This document shows, in pieces, positions 1 through 9,010 of a DNA stretch of 64,000 nt (within the stretch, counting starts at the first letter, position 1; each line of letters begins with the position of its first letter). Under the pieces are notes generated by a model. That model made no database searches. It was not told the origin of the DNA and saw only the letters and a list, made by a program, of their open reading frames with translations. The stretch covers positions 124,001 through 188,000 of the forward strand of contig NZ_JABEKT010000001.1 in the NCBI RefSeq assembly GCF_013283195.1, written 5' to 3'. The stretch comes from Ensifer adhaerens (GTDB lineage: Bacteria > Pseudomonadota > Alphaproteobacteria > Rhizobiales > Rhizobiaceae). The translations under genes were made by a program, and so were the position numbers.

Positions 1-87
1 GTTGAGGGCAAGCTCGAAGCGATCGGCCCAATCGGCATCCGGCAGATGCGGGCTTGGCAGATGAACGGTGGCGGGTCTAGGTTTCAT
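1..87 (-). CDS. Partial CDS (N-terminus only), unknown function
   Basis: An ATG at 87 on the minus strand opens a frame that stays open for 29 codons to the left edge. The start is preceded by GAGGG four bases upstream. The peptide begins MKPRPATVHLPSPHLPD, which reads like a genuine protein start rather than a shadow, but I do not recognise the family. The gene lies downstream of lpdA on the same strand, separated by a hairpin at 211-245, so it may form its own unit. Confidence 0.5.
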   Translation of the reverse strand, partial: MKPRPATVHLPSPHLPDADWADRFELALN

Positions 88-210
88 GATCCCTCGTGGC
101 AGCATCGAGTGCAGAACCAGGAGCCGTATGAAACGGCCGATTGGAAATGCTCAGAGCGTCGGTTGTCCGTCGCAAGCGCGTGGGATCAAGGATCGCGCCG
201 ATTGACGGCG

Positions 211-245
211 CGGAACAGGGGGCCGCTTGTCGCAGCCCCCTGCCA
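211..245 (-). terminator. Hairpin after lpdA, possible terminator
   Basis: CAGGGGGC at 216-223 pairs with GCCCCCTG at 235-242. It lies just downstream of the lpdA stop on the minus strand. Only a short T-poor tail (TTCCG) follows, so it may slow decay or terminate weakly rather than act as a strong intrinsic terminator. Confidence 0.5.
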
Positions 246-250
246 AATCG

Positions 251-1657
251 TCACATATGGATCGGCTTGAAGAAGGTCGACAGCGCCGCTTCCTTGACCG
301 CTTCCGACATGGTCGGGTGTGCGTGGCAAGTACGGCCGAGATCTTCCGACGAGCCGCCGAATTCCATCAGCACGGCAATCTCGTGGATCATCTCGCCGGC
401 GCCGAAGCCGACGATGTGGCCGCCGAGAACCCGGTCGGTTTCCTTGTCGGCGAGGATCTTGACGAAACCGTCGGTCGCCTGCATCGCCCGCGCGCGGCCG
501 TTGGCGGTGAACGGGAACTTGCCGACCTTGTAGGCAATGCCCGCAGCCTTCAGCTCTTCCTCGGTCTTGCCGACGGAAGCCACTTCCGGCTGGGTGTAGA
601 CGACGCCGGGGATGACGTCGTAGTTCACGTGGCCGGCCTGGCCCGCGAGGATTTCGGCAACAGCAACGCCTTCGTCTTCGGCCTTGTGCGCCAGCATCGG
701 CCCGCGCACGACGTCGCCGATGGCATAGATGCCGGTCACGCTCGTCTGGAAGTGATTGTCGATCTCGACGCGGCCGCGCGGGTCCATGACGACGCCGGCT
801 TCGGCAAGGCCAAGACCCTCGGTGTAGGGCTTGCGGCCGGTGGCGATCAAAACGACGTCGGCGTCGAGCGTGACGGCGTCACCACCCTTGACCGGTTCGA
901 ACGTGACCTTGGCGCCCTTGCCGTCCTTGATGACGCCGGTCACCTTGGCGCCGAGCTTGAACTCCATGCCCTGTTTGGCCAGCATGCGCTGGAACTGCTT
1001 GGAGACTTCGCCGTCCATGCCGCCGAGGATCGCATCGAGATATTCGACCACGGTGACCTTGGCACCGAGACGGGCCCAGACCGAGCCGAGTTCGAGACCG
1101 ATGACACCGCCGCCGACGACGATCATGTTCGCCGGAACCTTTTCGAGCGCAATGCCGCCGGTCGACGAGATGATCACCTTTTCGTCGATATCGACCTGCA
1201 CGCCCGGAATGCCCGCAACGTCGGAGCCGGTGGCGATGACGATGTTCTTGGTTTCGAGGATCTGTTCCTCGCCCTTGTCGTTGGTCACCGAGACCTTACC
1301 CTGGCCAAGCACCTTGCCGGTGCCCTGGATGCCCTCGATCTTGTTCTTCTTGAACAGGAAGGAAACGCCCTCGACGTTGGCCTTAACGGTCGCGTCCTTG
1401 TGCGCCATCATCTTTCCGAGGTTGAGCTTCGGGGCTGCGACTTCGACGCCGAGCGCATCCAGACCATGGCCGGCCTGGTGGAACATTTCCGAAGCGTGCA
1501 GCAGCGCCTTCGACGGGATGCAGCCGATGTTGAGGCAGGTGCCGCCATAGGTGGCGCGCTTTTCGACGACGCCGACCTTCAGGCCAAGCTGGGCCGCCTT
1601 GATAGCGCAGACATAGCCGCCCGGGCCGCTGCCGATAACGATAAGATCATAAGCCAT
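251..1657 (-). CDS. lpdA: Dihydrolipoyl dehydrogenase (E3)
   Basis: Cytoplasmic flavoprotein E3 of 2-oxo-acid dehydrogenase complexes; it reoxidises dihydrolipoyl groups using NAD+. The 468 residues match the usual length. Seen: the N-terminal FAD motif GSGPGGY (residues 9-15), the redox-active disulfide in GGTCLNIGCIPSK (C41 and C46), a second dinucleotide fold around VVGGGVIGLELGSVW, and the C-terminal HPTMSEA His-Glu active-site segment. It is the last gene of the minus-strand run that begins with mdh and sucCDAB, so it most likely supplies E3 to the 2-oxoglutarate dehydrogenase encoded upstream. It begins 25 bases after the SDR stop. Rhizobia often carry several lpd copies, so the paralogue assignment is inference. 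Confidence 0.96.
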   Translation of the reverse strand: MAYDLIVIGSGPGGYVCAIKAAQLGLKVGVVEKRATYGGTCLNIGCIPSKALLHASEMFHQAGHGLDALGVEVAAPKLNLGKMMAHKDATVKANVEGVSFLFKKNKIEGIQGTGKVLGQGKVSVTNDKGEEQILETKNIVIATGSDVAGIPGVQVDIDEKVIISSTGGIALEKVPANMIVVGGGVIGLELGSVWARLGAKVTVVEYLDAILGGMDGEVSKQFQRMLAKQGMEFKLGAKVTGVIKDGKGAKVTFEPVKGGDAVTLDADVVLIATGRKPYTEGLGLAEAGVVMDPRGRVEIDNHFQTSVTGIYAIGDVVRGPMLAHKAEDEGVAVAEILAGQAGHVNYDVIPGVVYTQPEVASVGKTEEELKAAGIAYKVGKFPFTANGRARAMQATDGFVKILADKETDRVLGGHIVGFGAGEMIHEIAVLMEFGGSSEDLGRTCHAHPTMSEAVKEAALSTFFKPIHM

Positions 1658-1682
1658 TGGATTATCCTTCCTTCAGGGACGG

Positions 1683-2435
1683 TTACCGTCCGCCGCTGAC
1701 ATTGAGAATGGCTCCCGTCACGTAAGTCGCCTTATCGGACAGGAGGTAAAGAACCGCATCCGCCACTTCCTCGGCCGTACCGGGTCGCTGGACGGGGATG
1801 GTTGACGCGAGATCGCGTGCCCGGTCCGGCAGACCGCCGGACGCGTGGATTTCGGTATCGATGATCCCTGGGCGAACCGCATTGACGCGCACGCCTTCGG
1901 TGGCGACTTCGCGCGCAAGACCGATCGTGAATGTGTCGATCGCACCCTTGGAGGCAGCATAGTCGACATATTGCGCAGGCGAGCCGAGTTCGGCCGCGAC
2001 CGACGAGATATTGACGATGACGCCACCCTTGCCGCCATGGCGCGTCGACATCCGTCGAACCGCCTCACCTGCGCAGAGAATGGAACCGGTGACGTTGATG
2101 CGGAACATCCGCTCGAGCCGCTCGACCGACATTTCGTCGACGCGCTGGGTCGGGCCGACGATGCCGGCATTGTTGACCAGCCCATCAAGCCGGCCGAAGG
2201 CCTTGTCGGCGGCGGCGAAGATCGACTTGATATCCGCCTCGGACCCGACGTCGCCCCTGACCGCGATCGCCGAGCCACCGCCCTGCCTGATCGCGGCGAC
2301 GACCGCGTCGGCGGCTTGAGCGTTCGATGCGTAGTTGACGACGACGGACCAGCCGGCCTTGGCTGCGCCAAGGCAGACGGCTGCCCCGATGCCGCGGCTG
2401 CCGCCGGTGACGAGTAGGACGGGCGCTTCCCTCAT
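1683..2435 (-). CDS. SDR family oxidoreductase
   Basis: Short-chain dehydrogenase/reductase of about 250 residues, using NAD(P)H; the substrate is not predictable. Seen: the glycine-rich cofactor loop TGGSRGIG near the N-terminus, the NNAG motif, the catalytic YAASK (YxxxK) with an upstream Ser, and the late PGII and GAILNVSGG segments of classical SDRs. The ATG at 2435 was preferred to a GTG at 2444 because it overlaps the upstream stop as ATGA and has AAGGGG about eight bases upstream. The overlap implies translational coupling to the secreted protein gene before it. It belongs to a tightly packed VOC-LysE-secreted-SDR group inserted between sucB and lpdA. Confidence 0.85.
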   Translation of the reverse strand: MREAPVLLVTGGSRGIGAAVCLGAAKAGWSVVVNYASNAQAADAVVAAIRQGGGSAIAVRGDVGSEADIKSIFAAADKAFGRLDGLVNNAGIVGPTQRVDEMSVERLERMFRINVTGSILCAGEAVRRMSTRHGGKGGVIVNISSVAAELGSPAQYVDYAASKGAIDTFTIGLAREVATEGVRVNAVRPGIIDTEIHASGGLPDRARDLASTIPVQRPGTAEEVADAVLYLLSDKATYVTGAILNVSGGR

Positions 2436-2935
2436 GCGGCGCACCCCTTGAGGGTGAAGGCGTCCCAGCTGTCCGTCTCGGCCTTGCCCTTGCCCCAGGC
2501 GCTCGAAGCGCGAAGGGCGGGGCCAAAATCGGGCAAAAGGATCTGGTGTGCCGCCGGCGCGGTCTCGGGCGGGATCTCAGTGATCGCGCCGGCCTTGTCG
2601 ACGGAATAGACCGGCCCCTGCCAGACGGTGCAGGCACGAAGCTCCTCGCCGGTGACGTCGCCGGTAGGGCAATTGTGCATGACGATGCCGGTGGCGCGCT
2701 CCGGTTCGCCTGTGGGCATGACAACGCCATCGAGCAGCAGGCCCGGTTTCAGCACCGCGATCTTGAAATGATTGCTCGTGACCGCACTTTCCGATCCCAC
2801 CGGCTCGAAGCGCAGCTCGTATCCCCCGTCGCGATCGCCATAGATGGCGCGCGCCTGGCTGCATTCCGCGCCAAGCACCGGCGTGGCAGCCACGGCGCCA
2901 AATGCAGCAATGATCAGGGAACGGGCAATGACCAT
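2432..2935 (-). CDS. Secreted hypothetical protein
   Basis: A 167-residue protein with a clear N-terminal signal peptide: MVIARS, a hydrophobic stretch, then a likely cleavage after VLGA. This points to the periplasm or exterior. I do not recognise the mature domain. It contains Cys residues at the start of the mature region, in an HNCPTG segment, in RACTVW and near the C-terminus, which could form two disulfides. The start lies two bases after the LysE stop, and the 3' end overlaps the SDR start as ATGA, so the gene is translationally embedded between the two. A longer open frame exists upstream but lies inside lysE. Confidence 0.7.
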   Translation of the reverse strand: MVIARSLIIAAFGAVAATPVLGAECSQARAIYGDRDGGYELRFEPVGSESAVTSNHFKIAVLKPGLLLDGVVMPTGEPERATGIVMHNCPTGDVTGEELRACTVWQGPVYSVDKAGAITEIPPETAPAAHQILLPDFGPALRASSAWGKGKAETDSWDAFTLKGCAA

Positions 2936-2937
2936 GA

Positions 2938-3579
2938 TCAGGCAGCCTTCTCCGTCGCGAGCTTGACGCCGAGCGCGATGAAGACCAGGCCGCTGGCGCG
3001 GTCGATCCACTTGCTGGCGCGGGTGAAGGCAGCGCGCATGCGCGGCGTGGTCATGAACAGGCTGACGCCGACGAACCACGCGATCAGGCAGGTCGCCATG
3101 ACAAGGCCATAGCCGAACTTGATCACGATCGGCGTGTGGGCATGAACGACAGTCGAGAAGATCGACAGGAAGAAGAACACCGGCTTCGGATTGAGCGCGT
3201 TGGCGGCAAAGCCGAGACCGAAGGCCTTGACCGCGGACTGGCTCTTCGCCGGCTCGCCCGATGGGGCGGCATCAACGGAAATCTCCGTCTGTCCGGCCCT
3301 GAGCGCCTTGATGCCGATATAGATCAGGTAAGCGACGCCGCACCATTTGACGATGTTGAACAGGTAGATCGACTGCGAAATGATCAGCCCGAGCCCGAGG
3401 ATCGTGTAGGTGACGTGGAACATCAGCGAGGTGCCGATGCCGAACGACGTGATGATCGCCGGGCGGCGGCCATGGACGATCGATTGGCGCATGACCATCG
3501 CCAGATCGGCGCCGGGCGAGACGATGGCGAAGGAGAAGATCGCCATCAGCGATGCGAGTTCGAGAAGATATTGGCTCAT
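2938..3579 (-). CDS. LysE/RhtB family amino-acid exporter
   Basis: Inner-membrane exporter of the LysE superfamily, 213 residues, with about six hydrophobic segments. Seen: the N-terminal MSQYLLELASLMAIFSFAIVSPGAD, carrying the family-typical SPGPD-like motif as SPGAD (residues 22-26), then FGIGTSLMFHVTYTILGLG and NPKPVFFFLSIF, the latter corresponding to the conserved NPK segment. The start overlaps the VOC stop as ATGA. The exported solute, probably an amino acid or derivative, cannot be told from the sequence. The C-terminus has a cationic patch before the last helix. Confidence 0.85.
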   Translation of the reverse strand: MSQYLLELASLMAIFSFAIVSPGADLAMVMRQSIVHGRRPAIITSFGIGTSLMFHVTYTILGLGLIISQSIYLFNIVKWCGVAYLIYIGIKALRAGQTEISVDAAPSGEPAKSQSAVKAFGLGFAANALNPKPVFFFLSIFSTVVHAHTPIVIKFGYGLVMATCLIAWFVGVSLFMTTPRMRAAFTRASKWIDRASGLVFIALGVKLATEKAA

Positions 3580-4001
3580 GAGTGTGCGACCGGTGCGTTG
3601 AAGGCCCAGACGTGGCCGAAGGGATCCTTGATGCGCGCATACCGCGCCTGCCAGAACGTATCCTGCGGCTCCAGCACTGTCGATGCCCCGGCGGCCGTCG
3701 CCCGCGCATAGGCCGCATCGACATCGACGGCTTCGGGCAGGTTGATGTTGATCGCCACGCAAGTGCCGCCGATGGTCAGCGGCGACAGCACGCTGCCGCC
3801 GAATTCGGGAAACTCGTCATGCAGCATCACTTCGCCGCGAAACAGCGCGAGGTTGGCGTGCATCACCCGGTGGCCGTCTTCCGCCATCTGGTGAAAGGTG
3901 TTCACCGCGCCGAAGGCCTTCTCGTAGAAGGCGATGGCCGCCAGTCCGTCCCTGACGCAGATATGGGCCTGGATGGGCGGTACGTCGGTCCCGAATGCCA
4001 T
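3576..4001 (-). CDS. VOC (glyoxalase/bleomycin-resistance fold) protein
   Basis: A 141-residue vicinal-oxygen-chelate protein resembling the PhnB/YdcK-like glyoxalase subgroup. Seen: repeated beta-alpha-beta-beta-beta pattern, VRDGLAAIAFYEKAFGAV near the N-terminus, LALFRGEVMLHDEFPE in the middle, and the C-terminal DTFWQARYARIKDPFGHVWAF, which carries the usual Asp-Pro-Phe-Gly-His segment. ATG at 4001 was chosen because GGAG lies about nine bases upstream. The frame extends further upstream to 4067, but that extension is translated from an intergenic palindromic repeat and is not credible. It overlaps lysE by ATGA. Substrate unknown. Confidence 0.8.
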   Translation of the reverse strand: MAFGTDVPPIQAHICVRDGLAAIAFYEKAFGAVNTFHQMAEDGHRVMHANLALFRGEVMLHDEFPEFGGSVLSPLTIGGTCVAININLPEAVDVDAAYARATAAGASTVLEPQDTFWQARYARIKDPFGHVWAFNAPVAHS

Positions 4002-4020
4002 GTCGTGCGTCTCCGTCCAG

Positions 4021-4073
4021 AGCATTTCCAGGAAAAGTGCGAAACGGTTTTCCGTCAGGAAATGCATAAAAAC
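4021..4073. repeat. Palindromic intergenic repeat, copy 1
   Basis: A 53-bp palindromic element beginning AGCATTTCCAGGAAAAGTGC and ending near GGAAATGCATAAAAAC. The outer arms GCATTTCC/GGAAATGC and inner arms GGAAAA/TTTTCC can form a stem. It differs from the copy at 18871-18923 at three positions and shares its core with the element at 20594-20638. Such dispersed palindromes are typical of rhizobial intergenic DNA. Confidence 0.85.
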
Positions 4074-4076
4074 TAG

Positions 4077-4466
4077 TTAGGCAAGAATGCCTGCCAGCAT
4101 CAGTACCAGCCCGGCGGCGGACACCGTCCACACGGCCGAGCGAGTGAGGCCGAGACCGCCGATATAGATCGGCAGATAGGCAACCCTTGCCCAGAACCAG
4201 AGCATCGCGCCCCACTGGGTCAGCGCATCGCTCCGGCCCGAAAGCTCGATCACCACGGCAAGCGCGATGAAGACCGGATAGGTCTCATGGAAGTTGCGCA
4301 GTGCCCTTGTGGCCCGCCCCGTAAAGACGTTCGGCTCGGACGTCACATCTCGGTTGGTATCGGCCTCGATGATGCCGTTCTGCAGCCGATAGGCGCCCGC
4401 CTGCGCCATCACATAGACGATGGCGAGCACAGCGCTCCAGAGCAGATAGGTCAGTTCCAGCGACAT
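4077..4466 (-). CDS. MAPEG family membrane protein
   Basis: A 129-residue integral membrane protein of the MAPEG superfamily (membrane-associated eicosanoid and glutathione metabolism proteins). Seen: four hydrophobic segments, the loop TGRATRALRNFHETYPVFIALAVV, matching the family motif around RxxRAxxNxxE, and the later VAYLPIYIGGLGLTRSAVW. Bacterial members are mostly of unknown role, though some bind glutathione. It starts about 30 bases beyond the sucB terminator hairpin, so it probably has separate expression or depends on readthrough. The following VOC gene is 75 bases away, with a repeat between. Confidence 0.85.
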   Translation of the reverse strand: MSLELTYLLWSAVLAIVYVMAQAGAYRLQNGIIEADTNRDVTSEPNVFTGRATRALRNFHETYPVFIALAVVIELSGRSDALTQWGAMLWFWARVAYLPIYIGGLGLTRSAVWTVSAAGLVLMLAGILA

Positions 4467-4493
4467 CGTGCGATCCGGAATGAACGAGCCCGA

Positions 4494-4525
4494 GAAAGAA
4501 GCGGGGGCTGCGATTGCGCCCCCGC
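4494..4525 (-). terminator. Intrinsic terminator after sucB
   Basis: GCGGGGGC at 4501-4508 pairs with GCCCCCGC at 4518-4525. On the minus strand the stem is followed by TTCTTTC. It sits about 25 bases beyond the sucB stop and marks the end of the mdh-sucCDAB transcription unit, or at least a partial stop before the MAPEG gene. Confidence 0.8.
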
Positions 4526-4547
4526 CATTGTCTTAGAGATCGAGCCC

Positions 4548-5789
4548 TTAGAGGTCGAGAACCAGACGTTCCGGATCCTCGAGGCTGTCCTTGACGCGGA
4601 CGAGGAAGGTAACCGCTTCCTTGCCGTCGACCATGCGGTGGTCGTAGGACAGCGCCAGATACATCATCGGACGGATGACGATCTGACCGCCGACGACAAC
4701 GGGACGGTCCTGGATCTTGTGCATGCCGAGGATGCCCGACTGCGGTGCGTTCAGGATTGGCGAGGACATCAGCGAACCGTAGACGCCACCGTTGGAGATG
4801 GTGAAGGTGCCGCCCTGCATGTCGGCCATCGACAGCTGACCATCACGGGCAAGCTTGCCCAGACGGCCGATGTCCTTCTCGATCTCGGCGATTGACATCT
4901 GGTCGGCATCGCGAACGACCGGAACCACAAGACCCTTGTCCGTGCCGACGGCGACGCCGATGTGGCAGAAGTTCTTGTAGATGACGTCGGTGCCGTCGAT
5001 CTCGGCGTTGACAGCCGGGATTTCCTTCAGCGCATGGGTGACGGCCTTGGTGAAGAAGCCCATGAAGCCGAGCTTCACGCCATGCTTCTTCTCGAAGATG
5101 TCCTTGTAGCGGTTGCGCAGGCTCATGACCGCGCTCATGTCCACTTCGTTGTAGGTGGTGAGCATGGCGGCGGTGTTCTGCGCGTCCTTGAGGCGACGGG
5201 CGATCGTCTGGCGCAGGCGGGTCATCTTGACGCGCTCTTCGCGAACCACGTCCTCGGTGGTCGACGGCGCACGGGCCTGGACCTTGACCGGCTCGGAAGC
5301 AGCCGGTGCCGAAATGCCCTTGGCGACGGCGGCAAGCACGTCACCCTTCAAGACCTGGCCGCGCTTGCCCGAACCATCGACCTGGTCGGCCGAGAGGTTG
5401 TTTTCGGCAAGCAGCTTGCCGGCGGACGGTGCCGGCGGCATCGAGGAGGCGGCAGACGCTGCAGCGACTGCGGGCTGCGCAGCCGGAGCGGCAGCAGCCG
5501 GCTCGGCTTTCTTTTCGGCAGCGGCAGCCGGAGCGGCGGCAGCAGCGCCAGCGCCGGCGGCGATCTGGCCGAGCAGCGCGCCAAGACCGACGGTCTCGCC
5601 GGCCTGGGCAACGATTTCGGTGAGAACGCCGGCCGAAGGTGCCGGAACTTCGATCGTCACCTTGTCGGTTTCCAGTTCGAGCAGCGGCTCGTCTGCCTTG
5701 ATGGCATCGCCGACCTTCTTGAACCAGGTGCCGACGGTCGCTTCACTGACGGATTCGCCAAGGGTGGGAACGCGGATTTCTGTTGCCAT
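4548..5789 (-). CDS. sucB: Dihydrolipoyl succinyltransferase, E2 of 2-oxoglutarate dehydrogenase
   Basis: Core E2 subunit that transfers the succinyl group from the E1-bound intermediate to CoA. In its 413 residues are seen: a lipoyl domain (about 1-76) with the lipoylated lysine in ETDKVTIE (K43), an Ala/Pro-rich flexible linker (about 80-118), a peripheral E3/E1-binding domain ([18 protein letters not shown], about 122-158), and a catalytic acyltransferase domain ending in SYDHRMVDG with H384 and D388 as catalytic residues. It lies directly downstream of sucA and is followed by a terminator. It should assemble with SucA and LpdA in the cytoplasm. Confidence 0.97.
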   Translation of the reverse strand: MATEIRVPTLGESVSEATVGTWFKKVGDAIKADEPLLELETDKVTIEVPAPSAGVLTEIVAQAGETVGLGALLGQIAAGAGAAAAAPAAAAEKKAEPAAAAPAAQPAVAAASAASSMPPAPSAGKLLAENNLSADQVDGSGKRGQVLKGDVLAAVAKGISAPAASEPVKVQARAPSTTEDVVREERVKMTRLRQTIARRLKDAQNTAAMLTTYNEVDMSAVMSLRNRYKDIFEKKHGVKLGFMGFFTKAVTHALKEIPAVNAEIDGTDVIYKNFCHIGVAVGTDKGLVVPVVRDADQMSIAEIEKDIGRLGKLARDGQLSMADMQGGTFTISNGGVYGSLMSSPILNAPQSGILGMHKIQDRPVVVGGQIVIRPMMYLALSYDHRMVDGKEAVTFLVRVKDSLEDPERLVLDL

Positions 5790-5842
5790 GATTTTTGTTC
5801 CGTTGATCAGATATCTGTTTCTATCGATTGGCTCGTCGCCAG

Positions 5843-5860
5843 GGGGGGCATCAGCCCCCC
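5843..5860 (-). promoter_or_regulatory. G/C hairpin spanning the sucA stop codon
   Basis: GGGGGGC at 5843-5849 pairs with GCCCCCC at 5854-5860 around a four-base loop. On the minus strand the sucA stop codon falls in and next to the loop. No T-run follows, so it is more likely an mRNA stability or processing element between sucA and sucB than a terminator. Confidence 0.6.
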
Positions 5861-8847
5861 AGCGCGTCCTCGAGGAAGGCGGCCAGCTGCGCCATGTGCT
5901 TCGACATCAGGCCGGTTGCCGGCGATGCGGCAGCCGGACGGCCGGTGTAGCGCACGCGCTGATACTTGGCGTCGATATGGGCGAGCACCCATTCCAGGTA
6001 CGGGTCGATGAACGACCAGGCGCCCATGTTCTTCGGCTCTTCCTGGCACCAGACCATTTCCGCGTTGCGGAAGCGGCTGAGCTCGTTGATCAGCGCCTTG
6101 GCCGGGAACGGATAGAGCTGCTCGACGCGCAGCAGGTAGACGTCGTCGATGCCACGCTTCTCGCGCTCTTCGAGCAGATCGTAGTAGACCTTGCCGGAGC
6201 AGAGCACGACGCGACGGATCTTGGAATCCTTCTGCAGCTTGATCGGGCCGTCCTTGATGACTTCGGCGTCATCCCACAGCAGGCGGTGGAACGAGCTTTC
6301 GCCGGCCATTTCCGAAAGGCTCGAAACCGCACGCTTGTGGCGCAACAGCGACTTCGGCGTCATCAGGATCAGCGGCTTGCGGAAGTCGCGCTTCACCTGG
6401 CGGCGCAGGATGTGGAAGTAGTTCGCCGGCGTGGTGACGTTGGCGACCTGCATGTTGTCTTCCGCGCAGAGCTGCAGGAAGCGTTCGAGGCGGGCGGACG
6501 AATGCTCCGGACCCTGACCTTCATAGCCATGCGGCAGCAGGCAGACGAGACCGGACATGCGCAGCCACTTGCGTTCGCCCGAAGAGACGAACTGGTCGAA
6601 CACGACCTGCGCGCCGTTTGCGAAGTCGCCGAACTGGGCTTCCCAGAGCGTCAGCGCGTTCGGGCGCGCCAGCGAATAACCGTATTCGAAGCCGAGCACG
6701 GCCTCCTCGGAAAGCATCGAGTTGATGACTTCGTAGCGGGCCTGGGTGGGCGCGAGGTTGGCGAGCGGAATGTAGCGGTCTTCGGTCTGCTGATCGTAGA
6801 GAACCGAGTGGCGCTGCGAGAAGGTGCCGCGTTCGCAATCCTGACCGGACAGGCGGATCTTTGTGCCTTCGGTGACGAGCGTGCCGAACGCCAGCGCCTC
6901 GGCCATCGCCCAGTCGATCCCCTCGCCGGTCGTGATCATGTTGGCGCGGTTTTCCATGAAGCGCTGGATGGTGCGGTGGGCGTTGAAGCCCGCCGGGATC
7001 TCGGCGATCTTGCGACCGATTTCCTTGAGCTGCTTCATCGGCACGGAGGTCTTGCCGCGACGCTGTTCGTCCTGGTTGTCGGCCGAGCGCAGGCCCGACC
7101 AGACGCCATCCAGCCAGTCGGCCTTGTTGGGCTTGTAGGACTGGCCAGCCTCGAACTCCTGCTCGAGATGGGCGCGCCAGTCGGCCTTCATCTTTTCGAC
7201 TTCGCCTTCGCTCATCAGGCCCTCGGCGACCAGACGGTCGGAGTAGAGCTGGACGACGGTCTTGTGGGCGCGGATGACCTTGTACATCTTCGGCTGCGTG
7301 AACGCAGGCTCGTCGCCTTCGTTGTGGCCGAAGCGGCGGTAGCAGAACATGTCGATGACGACAGGCTTGTGGAACTTCATCCGGAATTCGGTAGCGATCT
7401 TGGCCGCGTAGACCACCGCTTCCGGATCGTCGCCGTTGACGTGGAAGATCGGCGCCTCGATCATCTTGGCCACATCCGACGGATAGGGCGAAGAGCGCGA
7501 GAAGGCCGGATTGGTGGTGAACCCGATCTGGTTGTTGATGATGAAGTGGACCGTGCCGGCAACGCGGTGACCGCGCAGGCCCGACAGGCCGAGGATTTCG
7601 GCAATCACGCCCTGGCCTGCAAAGGCCGCATCGCCGTGCAGCAGGAGCGGCATGACCTTGGCGCGTTCGCGCAGCGGGATGATGTCGCCTTCGAACACGG
7701 TCGCCATCTGGTCCTGCTTGGCGCGGGCCTTGCCCATGACGACAGGGTTGACGATTTCCAGGTGCGACGGGTTGGCCGTCAGCGACAGGTGAACCTTGTT
7801 GCCGTCGAATTCGCGATCGGAGGAAGCGCCGAGGTGGTACTTCACGTCGCCCGAACCTTCGACGTCGTCAGGCGCGTAGGAGCCGCCCTTGAATTCGTGG
7901 AAGATGGCGCGGTGCGGCTTTGCCATGACCTGGGAAAGCACGTTCAGACGGCCGCGGTGGGCCATGCCGAGAACGATTTCCTTCAGGCCTTCCTGGCCGC
8001 CGCGCTTGATGATCTGCTCGAGCGCCGGGATCAGCGATTCGCCGCCGTCGAGACCGAAGCGCTTGGTGCCCTTGTACTTGACGTCGATGAACTGTTCGAA
8101 GCCTTCCGACTCGATCAGCTTCTGCAGGATCGCCTTCTTGCCCTCGGGCGTGAAGTCGACGCCCTTGTCCGGGCCTTCGATGCGCTCCTGGATCCAGCCC
8201 TTCTCTTCCGGGTTGGACATGTGCATGAATTCGACGCCGATCGTCGAGCAGTAGGTGCGCTCGAGGATTTCGACCATTTCGCGAATGGTCGCGTATTCGA
8301 GGCCGAGCACGTTGTCGATGAAGATCTTGCGGTCGAGATCCTTGTCCTCGAACCCGTAGTTCGAGGGCGAAAGCTCGTTGTAGTCATCGACCGGCGCAGC
8401 AAGGCCGAGCGGATCGAGCTTGGCATGCAAGTGGCCACGGGCGCGATAGGCGCGGATCATCATGATGGCGCGAACCGAATCGCGCGTCGCCTGATGGATA
8501 TCAGCAGCACTCGCCGCGGTGCCGGTGGCGGCTGCGGCTTCTTCTGCCTTCGCCTTGACCTTCTTCTCGATGACCTTTTCGACCGTACCCCAGTCGCCGT
8601 CGAGTGCGGAGACGAGTTCGCCGTTGGCGACGATCGGCCAGTTGGGCTTCTTCCAGGAGGCGCCCTTGGCAGCCTTCACCACATCTTCCGGCTTGTCGGC
8701 CAGCGCCTTGAAAAAGGCCTGCCACTCAGCCGAGACGGACGATGGATCCGTTTCGTAGCGTGCATAGAGCTGCTCGATATAGGCGGCGTTCGCGCCGTCC
8801 AGAAACGATGTGAGCTGGAATTGCTCGTTGGCCTCTTGCCTTGCCAT
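5851..8847 (-). CDS. sucA: 2-oxoglutarate dehydrogenase E1 component
   Basis: Thiamine-diphosphate-dependent E1 subunit that decarboxylates 2-oxoglutarate and passes the succinyl group to the SucB lipoyl arm. From the [18 protein letters not shown] start it is 998 residues, the usual length. Seen: the N-terminal E2-binding segment ([18 protein letters not shown]), the substrate/TPP region [11 protein letters not shown], the TPP-Mg segment GDAAFAGQG with [10 protein letters not shown], and the C-terminal transketolase-like pyrimidine-binding half. The frame is open further upstream to 8940, with an alternative ATG pair near 8919 preceded by AGAGG. A small hairpin (GCGGAC/GTCCGC) lies between AGGAGG and the chosen start, so the exact start is uncertain. 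Confidence 0.95.
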   Translation of the reverse strand: MARQEANEQFQLTSFLDGANAAYIEQLYARYETDPSSVSAEWQAFFKALADKPEDVVKAAKGASWKKPNWPIVANGELVSALDGDWGTVEKVIEKKVKAKAEEAAAATGTAASAADIHQATRDSVRAIMMIRAYRARGHLHAKLDPLGLAAPVDDYNELSPSNYGFEDKDLDRKIFIDNVLGLEYATIREMVEILERTYCSTIGVEFMHMSNPEEKGWIQERIEGPDKGVDFTPEGKKAILQKLIESEGFEQFIDVKYKGTKRFGLDGGESLIPALEQIIKRGGQEGLKEIVLGMAHRGRLNVLSQVMAKPHRAIFHEFKGGSYAPDDVEGSGDVKYHLGASSDREFDGNKVHLSLTANPSHLEIVNPVVMGKARAKQDQMATVFEGDIIPLRERAKVMPLLLHGDAAFAGQGVIAEILGLSGLRGHRVAGTVHFIINNQIGFTTNPAFSRSSPYPSDVAKMIEAPIFHVNGDDPEAVVYAAKIATEFRMKFHKPVVIDMFCYRRFGHNEGDEPAFTQPKMYKVIRAHKTVVQLYSDRLVAEGLMSEGEVEKMKADWRAHLEQEFEAGQSYKPNKADWLDGVWSGLRSADNQDEQRRGKTSVPMKQLKEIGRKIAEIPAGFNAHRTIQRFMENRANMITTGEGIDWAMAEALAFGTLVTEGTKIRLSGQDCERGTFSQRHSVLYDQQTEDRYIPLANLAPTQARYEVINSMLSEEAVLGFEYGYSLARPNALTLWEAQFGDFANGAQVVFDQFVSSGERKWLRMSGLVCLLPHGYEGQGPEHSSARLERFLQLCAEDNMQVANVTTPANYFHILRRQVKRDFRKPLILMTPKSLLRHKRAVSSLSEMAGESSFHRLLWDDAEVIKDGPIKLQKDSKIRRVVLCSGKVYYDLLEEREKRGIDDVYLLRVEQLYPFPAKALINELSRFRNAEMVWCQEEPKNMGAWSFIDPYLEWVLAHIDAKYQRVRYTGRPAAASPATGLMSKHMAQLAAFLEDALGG

Positions 8848-8963
8848 GGGTTCTCGCGGACGTTTTGGTCCGCCTCCTGACTTAAGTTGGGATGCCGGGT
8901 TTTCCCGGTCGTTCATCATTATCGGGCGCCTCTTGTGCACCCTGCATGCGTCATAACTGCGGT

Positions 8964-8996
8964 CGTCGGGGCCGGCTCAAATGACCAGCCCCGACG
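8964..8996 (-). promoter_or_regulatory. Intercistronic hairpin between sucD and sucA
   Basis: CGTCGGGGC at 8964-8972 pairs with GCCCCGACG at 8988-8996, immediately after the sucD stop on the minus strand. There is no T-run. It may protect the 3' end of upstream message or set the sucCD to sucAB ratio. Confidence 0.6.
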
Positions 8997-9010
8997 GCGC
9001 TTATGTAAGG

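Noticed and set aside
4002-4067. N-terminal extension of the VOC protein
   Set aside because: The extension is translated from an intergenic palindromic repeat, and a better ribosome site precedes the ATG at 4001.
5155-8880. A very long open frame on the plus strand opposite sucA
   Set aside because: It is antisense to the unmistakable sucA gene. Long antisense frames arise from high-GC codon bias; it has no family resemblance.
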